NCBI GenBank assembly: GCA_017936245.1
Contig: JAGBFY010000535.1
Span: 1 to 12,597 of the forward strand
From: Kiritimatiellia bacterium
GTDB taxonomy: Bacteria; Verrucomicrobiota; Kiritimatiellia; RFP12; UBA1067
Length of the DNA: 12,597 nucleotides
Reading direction: 5' to 3'
Shown here: positions 7,406-12,597 of the stretch, piece by piece
How the letters are laid out: every line of letters starts with the position of its first letter
Position numbering within the stretch: position 1 is the stretch's first letter
Notes under the pieces: generated by a model
The model's input: only the letters and a program-made list of their open reading frames with translations
Databases searched by the model: none
Told to the model about the DNA's origin: nothing
Made by a program: the position numbers and the translations under genes

Positions 7406-9178
7406 TTACCGTTTCTTGGCTCCTGATGCTTTTTTCCCGGATTTTTTATTCTGCTTCTGTGGCACCCTGCCCGGGGTTGCCCTCATCAGGAATGATTCCG
7501 CCGGAACAAGATGCCGCCAGGCGAATGCCTGTTCGTATTCATCGCACGGCACGACCTCTCGGCGCACCATCCTGCCGTCAACCTTTCCCCTCGCTGAAAT
7601 CTTGACCTTATGCATTTCAAGCGGTTTGCGTCCCACATAGGTCAGCAACACCGATATCCTGTCCACACCGGATGTCGCCACGTTGCCTCGCGCCTTCACA
7701 TCCTTCGGGAATTCCAATGTGACAGAACCTGTGAAGCCTTCTTTTCGGACTATGGCAAATTCCACTTTAAGAGGTCTGCCCCTGTAGAGCGGCAGTGTGG
7801 AACGCGTAGAATACACCTCAAAACCGGGCATTGGATCACGTATCTCAAGATTCCAGAAATACCCTTCTCCGCCATGTCCGGTGCGGTCGGATATCTCGGC
7901 GACATAACGCCCCGGTTCTTTGAAATCATATTCACCGACAGGATCGCACTCGCCTTGCGGAACCGTCCCGACAAACACCTTATTGGTCGTATCATCCCAC
8001 TGCATCAAGGGTCTGTCCCCACAAACTTTGCGCAATGTCAGAACGGCATCGAGCGGAGAGCCTTTTCTACGTGCAAACACTTCAAAAATTCGCTTTTCGG
8101 GCTTTTCCACTATAAATTCACATATTTCCTTTACGCCCGGCTTCGCAATGCAGCCGCCGAAATGCAAGGCCTTGTCACCGGCCTTTTTGCCAGCTGCCGG
8201 TTTCTGCGGCGGCTCATATGGAGTCACCTCGATCGAATACACGAAATCGGCACGTCCTCGATACAGCACATCATGTATCTCCAAAGTGTACACATCCGGA
8301 GTCGGCGGTTTGAAGTCGAACAGCGGATCCGGACGGAACCTCGCCTCGTCATCAGCCGTCGCAACTACCCTCCCTGACTGATCCTTTATCGTAACGACCG
8401 GATTGAAGAACCCAGGCACAGCATCGCCGACATACGGCTGAAGTTCACGCGCCGTCACCTTTACGGAGTAGCGGCGACCACCGGAAAGACGCAACCTGAA
8501 CACATCCGTCTCACCGGGCATGATCTGTCCGTCAAGAACGACACCTGAAAGTGTGGCATCAGCAACAGGAAATTCGGGTTTTCCCCGATGCGACGGCATG
8601 AACAAAGGCTCCGCTACATGGGGAAGTGCCGTTACGGAGAACGGACGGGGTGCAGATATGCCGCTGTCGTTCCATATCGACGACGCATAGACTCCGGGTT
8701 TTGCATCTGCGTCTGAGGCGATCGTGACAATGTTCATCTGCCTGAGAGACGGAGCATCCTGAAGCGGATTTCGTGGCGTGAAAAGATAGCGTTCGACAAT
8801 TGAAATCTCAAGCGGATCCAACGAACCAAGCACACGCCACCAGGAGTTGGACCTCCATTCGCTGATGTGCGGATCATCCGGTTTTGGAGGCTCTTCCTTA
8901 ACGCCCTTTGCGATTCCGTCAAGCCAATTCTTGAGATGCTGCCGTTGCTTTCCGGGTGGTGGAGCGAACCCTGGCACCTGCTTAATGTCCAGCACACGAA
9001 GACCTTTGCAGCCGAAGTGCATCCCGCGCAATCTCCACATGTTCTGCCCGCCGACAATGAAACGGTTGGTTGTTCCCGCCTGCATTCCTGACGGATATAT
9101 ATACCCGGCGTACGGATCGGCGGCGAACACGGCCATGCCCGCTATCGACAGAAGGAAAATCAACAGAGCCCTTTTCAT
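7406..9178 (-). CDS. Exported PPC/Ig-like multidomain protein of PVC type
   Basis: A 590-residue protein with a clear Sec signal peptide (residues 1-19, MKRALLIFLLSIAGMAVFA). Residues about 24-60 (YIYPSGMQAGTTNRF, GGQNMW) match the IPT/TIG-like opening domain found in PVC proteins. Two bacterial pre-peptidase (PPC)-like modules follow. The first, about 211-318, carries PGETDVFRLRLSGGRRY, TIKDQSGRVVATADD and PDVYTLEI. The second, about 336-446, carries PGVKEICEFIV and EPGRYVAEISDRTGHGG. An Ig-like region spans about 450-545 and the C-terminus is Lys-rich. No catalytic motif is visible; a binding or scaffold role is inferred. The start at 9178 has a strong AAGGAG eight bases upstream and overlaps the upstream stop as ATGA. 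An in-frame extension back to 9493 is only a shadow of the upstream gene. It is the last gene of the operon. Confidence 0.85.
   Translation of the reverse strand: MKRALLIFLLSIAGMAVFAADPYAGYIYPSGMQAGTTNRFIVGGQNMWRLRGMHFGCKGLRVLDIKQVPGFAPPPGKQRQHLKNWLDGIAKGVKEEPPKPDDPHISEWRSNSWWRVLGSLDPLEISIVERYLFTPRNPLQDAPSLRQMNIVTIASDADAKPGVYASSIWNDSGISAPRPFSVTALPHVAEPLFMPSHRGKPEFPVADATLSGVVLDGQIMPGETDVFRLRLSGGRRYSVKVTARELQPYVGDAVPGFFNPVVTIKDQSGRVVATADDEARFRPDPLFDFKPPTPDVYTLEIHDVLYRGRADFVYSIEVTPYEPPQKPAAGKKAGDKALHFGGCIAKPGVKEICEFIVEKPEKRIFEVFARRKGSPLDAVLTLRKVCGDRPLMQWDDTTNKVFVGTVPQGECDPVGEYDFKEPGRYVAEISDRTGHGGEGYFWNLEIRDPMPGFEVYSTRSTLPLYRGRPLKVEFAIVRKEGFTGSVTLEFPKDVKARGNVATSGVDRISVLLTYVGRKPLEMHKVKISARGKVDGRMVRREVVPCDEYEQAFAWRHLVPAESFLMRATPGRVPQKQNKKSGKKASGAKKR
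8007..8020 (+). repeat. GGGTCTGTCCC element, copy 2
   Basis: An exact 14-base match to copy 1, located within the PPC-protein gene and read in another frame. Confidence 0.45.
9175..9178 (-). other. ATGA overlap: DUF1501 stop / PPC-protein start
   Basis: The TGA of the DUF1501 gene (9177-9175) and the ATG of the next gene (9178-9176) share bases, an arrangement typical of translational coupling. Confidence 0.85.
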
Positions 9179-10380
9179 GCGTATATCTCCTTCAGTCTGC
9201 CGCCGCCGGTTGACGGGGGAAGTATCGGCAGCTTTTTCCCCACATTGTTCGGAAGCGGTCCTTCCGGATCGATTCCGCACAGTTCGTATATGCTCCCTAT
9301 GAAATCCTGCGGCGACACAGGACGGCTCACGGGAACGCTCGCGGTCTCGTCCGACTCGCCAACAACGCATCCGCCCTTGAATCCGCCGCCCGCCACAAGC
9401 GTAGAGAAGCACTTTGCATAGTGGTTGCGCCCACCGTTCCACGGAGCCTCCCATCCAACCTTCGGTGTGCGACCGAACTCGCCTCCCATCCAAACTATCG
9501 TGGAGTCGAGTAGTCCCTTCCCCTTCAGGTCCTTCAGCAATGTCGCGACAGCGGCATCCGTCTCTCCGCTCTTACGCTTCATAGTCTCAAAATGGCGCTT
9601 ATGGGAATCCCAACCGGAAAGGTTCACGGTGACGTACGGTACCCCGTACTCAACGAGTCTGCGGGCGGCGAGCATGGACTGGCCGATATCGTTGCGGCCA
9701 TACTCGTCGCGCAAAGCGGATGGTTCCGCAGACAGGTCAAACACCTTGGCGGCATCACCCTCGGCGATGCGTCTGGCTTCGCTGCCGGCAATATCAAACT
9801 CCGACACCAACGTGGCGTTGACGCCTTTCTTCGGATGCCACAAATCAAGTTTGGAAAGAAGCTCAAAACGTTCTTTCGCCCTTTGCGACGTTATTCCGTC
9901 CGGCGGAACTATTCCGTCAACGGCAAAGCGCGGCGCATTCGGACGGCCTCCGGTAACAAGAGGCGCCGCCTCCACACCGAGAAATCCGACTTCGCTGAAG
10001 CGTCCTTTGGGACGCGTCAGTATCACAGACGGCGGCAGATCGCCCTTGTACTCGCGCCTCTTGGCCTGCGCAATCACAGTGCCGAGAGCGGGAAACACTT
10101 CGCCGCCGCCGGGGAGGCGCCCGGTCTGCATGAGATATGTAGCCGTTTCATGTCCGAACTGCCTGTGCGTCATGGAGCGGATTATCGAATACAGATCGGC
10201 ACAACCCGCAAGACGCGGCCACCATTCGTGCAGTTCCGTTCCGCGAACGTTAGTGGGAATCGACTTGAGTCCACCGTTATAGTCTCGCGATGCGTTCGGC
10301 TTGGGGTCGAACGTCTCCAGCTGGCTCGGGCCGCCCCAGAGCCATATCTCAATTACGCTCTTTGCCGGTCTCATGCTCAT
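9175..10380 (-). CDS. DUF1501 family protein without its own export signal
   Basis: A 401-residue DUF1501 protein, related by fold to the alkaline phosphatase/sulfatase superfamily; its reaction is not established. Conserved blocks are all present: WGGPSQLETFD (15-25), IRSMTH (67-72) and His77, GWDSH (256-260), EFGRTP (301-306), GGRNHY (316-321), AGGG (330-333) and VGESDE (340-345), then PVSRPVSPQDF. Family members usually begin with a twin-arginine signal, but here the domain starts within six residues of the Met. ATG 10380 overlaps the upstream stop as ATGA; ATG 10374, with AGGA seven bases upstream, is an alternative. A longer in-frame start at 10419 lies inside the neighbour's coding end. 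The partner encoded immediately upstream carries a Tat signal, so piggy-back export is possible (inference). Confidence 0.88.
   Translation of the reverse strand: MSMRPAKSVIEIWLWGGPSQLETFDPKPNASRDYNGGLKSIPTNVRGTELHEWWPRLAGCADLYSIIRSMTHRQFGHETATYLMQTGRLPGGGEVFPALGTVIAQAKRREYKGDLPPSVILTRPKGRFSEVGFLGVEAAPLVTGGRPNAPRFAVDGIVPPDGITSQRAKERFELLSKLDLWHPKKGVNATLVSEFDIAGSEARRIAEGDAAKVFDLSAEPSALRDEYGRNDIGQSMLAARRLVEYGVPYVTVNLSGWDSHKRHFETMKRKSGETDAAVATLLKDLKGKGLLDSTIVWMGGEFGRTPKVGWEAPWNGGRNHYAKCFSTLVAGGGFKGGCVVGESDETASVPVSRPVSPQDFIGSIYELCGIDPEGPLPNNVGKKLPILPPSTGGGRLKEIYA
9187..9192 (-). promoter_or_regulatory. Strong ribosome binding site for PPC protein
   Basis: AAGGAG on the minus strand, eight bases before ATG 9178 and embedded in the last codons of the DUF1501 gene. 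It fixes the start at 9178. Confidence 0.8.
10377..10380 (-). other. ATGA overlap: DUF1549/1553 stop / DUF1501 start
   Basis: The TGA at 10379-10377 and ATG at 10380-10378 overlap, indicating likely coupled translation of the two partner proteins. Confidence 0.75.
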
Positions 10381-11804
10381 ATCCTGAATAGAAATTCTTT
10401 TGTGTTTATGAGACTCCACGCAACATCGCGCATCATCTCGCCATGGTTTGCCCTGCGGTTTTTTCCGCCGTTGCTCCGCTTACGCCACATATTCACGATC
10501 ACCTTGCGTTCGTATTCGGATGGAGACCGCGACAAGATACGCCAGTAAATGCCGTCAGCCCTCTTCGGCATTGGCGTGTTTTTATAATAAGGATTGATGC
10601 TTCCATCCGCCATTTTCCACTGCGGTACAGCAAGCTTTCCGAGCTTCCTGTGGATATCGCCCGAATTGAAAAGGTAAAGACGCTGCTTCGCCGTAACATC
10701 TCCGCCCCGCTCGTCCGTAAGCCCGGTATCGCGCGCCGGACGGCCGAAAAGGGAGAGAAAACCGCTGGAGATGGAGCCGTCCTCTATGCATACCGTCTGG
10801 CGTTCCGGCGGCAGGAAAGAAAACGGCTCAGGCGCAGGCGACTGATAGTTGCGCGTTGCTCCGCTCAGCGAACAGAACGCATCGTCAAGGATCTCCGCAT
10901 CCAGCCGCCGCGCCGGGAATCCTCCGGTCACAGAACCTCTTGCGTACTCCGGCGAAAGCATAATTTCGCGAAGAGCACCCCTGACTCCAGTGATTTTTGA
11001 GTCCGCAGCGGACTTCACAGGCGCAGAGGGTCCGAATATCCATCTGCGAAGTCTCATCAGGAACGCATCGGCTACCGCCTGTCTGTTCTGCAGGAAAATC
11101 ATGTCGCAAAGTTCCGGTCTTCTGTCCGACCCGTCAACATACACGATCTCCTCCTTCCATTCACGCGTGTTCTTTATACGCACGTTGGAAAGACAGTCCG
11201 CAAATGAGGTTTTTCTTTTTCTGTCGAGATCTGCGGGAGAGATTCCAAGAAACGTCTGAGCCGCAGCCTCCGCCCAGCCTTCTGGATTGCGGCGGTCTGT
11301 CGCACGGAAGAAATTCACCTCCGCATCGCGGAAATCGCTTCCCTGCGAAGTCAGCAATGCGCGTCCGAAATGCTCCCAGGTCTCACCGCTTTCAACAAAC
11401 GACCGTATCCGCGCATGGTAGACGTACACGGCATTGGGCCAGAGGTTGATCGGAAACTCGCTCTTCACGCGAAGGATGTCGCAGAAGCGCATGGTCCAGT
11501 AGTCGACAAAATCCTTGGACTCAAGAAGCTTCATCACCAACGCTTCGCGCTTCGCCGGATTCTTGGAGTGCACATAATCCTGGGCTTCACGTTCCGTGGG
11601 TATCCGCCCGGCAATGTCCAGGTACATACGGCGCACCATCACGTTGTCCGTCGCCGTCCCGTCCGGTTTCTCCCACAGGGATGTCAGATCCGGCGGCAAG
11701 GGATTCCGCTTTTTTGCGCCCTTTTTGGCAGCGCCCCACAAGTCGGACGGCCACACCGCAAGCGCCGTGGCTCCGCCGAGAAAGGCTCTTCTTGTGAATG
11801 TCAT
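10377..11804 (-). CDS. Short Tat-signal DUF1549/DUF1553 protein
   Basis: A 475-residue protein that begins with a twin-arginine signal (TRRAFLGG at residues 4-11, then a hydrophobic stretch to about 24). The DUF1549-like part includes RRMYLDIAGRIPTEREAQDY (58-77) and KREALVMKLLESKDF, then a WAEAAAQTFLGI block (177-188). The DUF1553-like part includes ARRLDAEILDDAF (298-310), FLSLFGRPARDT (349-360), RLYLFNSGDIHRKL (375-388), YWRILSRSPSEYER and WSLINTKEFLF at the very end. No CxxCH haem site is present, and relatives with PSCyt1 domains are usually much longer. These families have no established reaction. ATG 11804 overlaps the upstream stop (ATGA); ATG 11810 is two codons earlier and also possible. 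Its neighbour DUF1501 is the usual PVC partner. Confidence 0.83.
   Translation of the reverse strand: MTFTRRAFLGGATALAVWPSDLWGAAKKGAKKRNPLPPDLTSLWEKPDGTATDNVMVRRMYLDIAGRIPTEREAQDYVHSKNPAKREALVMKLLESKDFVDYWTMRFCDILRVKSEFPINLWPNAVYVYHARIRSFVESGETWEHFGRALLTSQGSDFRDAEVNFFRATDRRNPEGWAEAAAQTFLGISPADLDRKRKTSFADCLSNVRIKNTREWKEEIVYVDGSDRRPELCDMIFLQNRQAVADAFLMRLRRWIFGPSAPVKSAADSKITGVRGALREIMLSPEYARGSVTGGFPARRLDAEILDDAFCSLSGATRNYQSPAPEPFSFLPPERQTVCIEDGSISSGFLSLFGRPARDTGLTDERGGDVTAKQRLYLFNSGDIHRKLGKLAVPQWKMADGSINPYYKNTPMPKRADGIYWRILSRSPSEYERKVIVNMWRKRSNGGKNRRANHGEMMRDVAWSLINTKEFLFRI
11801..11804 (-). other. ATGA overlap: chorismatase-like stop / DUF1549/1553 start
   Basis: The TGA at 11803-11801 overlaps ATG 11804-11802, the third such junction in this operon. 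ATG 11810 would give a ten-base overlap instead. Confidence 0.6.
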
Positions 11805-12597
11805 TTCCATTTCAGCGCATCCGATTCGATTTCAAAAAGCCACTCGTCCCTGCACACGTCAGCGACAATGGCACGGGAATGTTCACGGGGATATTCGGGA
11901 TGCGCGGCAAGCCACCTTTCCCAGTTCTCGCGGTAGCGTTCCTCCTTCAGGTACACGAGCGCACCGGAGACATCCTTTAGGGACAGACCCCGCGATTCGT
12001 AGATTGCGGCGACGGCGTTCATCGTGCAGTCGATCTGCGCATCGATGTCGCCCACATGCGCAACATCGTGACTGTTCGGCTTGATGGAGGCCGTGCCGGA
12101 AACGATTACGCGCGTCCATGAGGGCGTACGGACCTCAGCGGCGCGGGAGAAGCTCGAACCGTACTCGAGGGCAGGACACTGCAGCGGACTCGGCAGAGCC
12201 TCGAACTCCACATCGCCGGGACGCTTCGAGTGAACCGCGAACGCGCCAAGCACAAGGCGGGCTCCAATGCCGTTCGTCCAGCCGATGCCGGTGGAGGCGG
12301 GAACATACCTGTCGTACACACCACGAGCCGTAAAGAACTCGTTTCGGGCCTTGTTGAAGTCGCCGTACCAGTCGAGAATCCGGTCGGCATATATCCACGT
12401 GCGGAGCACATCCGAAAAATCCATCCCCGCTTCGCGCAGTTCGCGTTCAATAGCCTCGAATGCCGAAAGAGCCTGTTCATACGGAGAGGTAGAAATGTCA
12501 TCTGGCGGCACCCCCTTCAGAAGAGCGTACCGACCCCATTCGTCTTCGGAAACGACCCCGTGCGCGGTCGTGGACACGACCGCACCAGGAACCTCAA
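11801..12597 (-). CDS. Chorismatase/RidA-fold protein (partial, 5' end outside window)
   Basis: The frame is open to the window edge and 265 residues are visible. Numbering here counts from the GTG at 12577, which is probably internal because no Shine-Dalgarno sequence is well placed. Motifs match the chorismatase (FkbO/Hyg5/XanB2) group, built from YjgF/RidA-type folds: RTWIYADRI (59-67), DFNKARNEFF (73-82), PASTGIG (93-99), EYGSSFSRA (138-146), SGTASI (160-165), HVGDIDAQ (174-181) and a C-terminal LFEIE (247-251) where RidA-fold enzymes carry an important acidic residue. Chorismatases hydrolyse chorismate to small aromatic acids. Whether this one does is untested, and a RidA-like role is the alternative. 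Full-length members are about 340 residues, so roughly 80 N-terminal residues are missing. Its stop overlaps the DUF1549/1553 start. Confidence 0.75.
   Translation of the reverse strand, partial: EVPGAVVSTTAHGVVSEDEWGRYALLKGVPPDDISTSPYEQALSAFEAIERELREAGMDFSDVLRTWIYADRILDWYGDFNKARNEFFTARGVYDRYVPASTGIGWTNGIGARLVLGAFAVHSKRPGDVEFEALPSPLQCPALEYGSSFSRAAEVRTPSWTRVIVSGTASIKPNSHDVAHVGDIDAQIDCTMNAVAAIYESRGLSLKDVSGALVYLKEERYRENWERWLAAHPEYPREHSRAIVADVCRDEWLFEIESDALKWK
11979..11991 (-). repeat. GGGTCTGTCCC element, copy 3 (inverted)
   Basis: The reverse complement of the 11-base core lies within the chorismatase-like gene, in a third codon frame. Confidence 0.4.

Noticed and set aside
9179..9493. 105-residue N-terminal extension of the PPC protein
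   Set aside because: It overlaps the conserved C-terminus of DUF1501. A signal peptide and a strong Shine-Dalgarno site mark the true start at 9178.
10381..10419. 13-residue N-terminal extension of DUF1501
   Set aside because: It lies inside the conserved end of the DUF1553 domain, and the ATGA junction at 10380 is the more likely start.

Overview
All real genes in this window read on the minus strand, so the biological order runs from high to low coordinates. The gene set suggests a PVC-superphylum bacterium: a DUF1501 protein paired with a DUF1549/DUF1553 protein, exported PPC-type modules, an FAD-dependent oxidoreductase preceded by its usual beta-sandwich, a 'DRSGG' metallophosphoesterase and an autotransporter-repeat surface protein. 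Kiritimatiellota (uncultured gut or sediment lineage) is my best guess. This is an inference from gene families; there is no rRNA or other marker here.

Right block (12597 to 7406): a tightly packed four-gene operon. It begins with a chorismatase/RidA-fold protein cut by the window edge. Next come a short Tat-signal DUF1549/DUF1553 protein, a DUF1501 protein with no signal of its own, and a Sec-exported 590-residue PPC/Ig-like protein. All three internal junctions are ATGA overlaps, so the proteins are probably made together. DUF1501/DUF1549 pairs are very common in PVC genomes but have no established function. The chorismatase-like partner and the placement of the Tat signal make this version worth a closer look.

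Middle (7315 to 6038): a stand-alone cytoplasmic beta-propeller lactonase (6-phosphogluconolactonase family), then an intergenic region of about 300 bp. That region holds four tandem hairpin-type repeats and two weak candidate promoters.

Left block (6007 to 1): a second operon of exported proteins. It encodes a large beta-helix-like protein with autotransporter-associated repeats, a calcineurin-like phosphoesterase with a lysine-rich tail, and a single open frame fusing a sialate O-acetylesterase to an FAD-dependent oxidoreductase (828 residues visible, C-terminus outside the window). Together these suggest extracytoplasmic handling of acetylated or host/algal glycans, but the substrate cannot be read from the sequence.

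Several starts were chosen against the longest open frame using Shine-Dalgarno positions: 6007 rather than 6037, 7306 rather than 7315, 9178 rather than 9493, 10380 rather than 10419, and 11804 rather than 11810. No tRNA, rRNA, CRISPR array, insertion sequence or convincing intrinsic terminator was seen.
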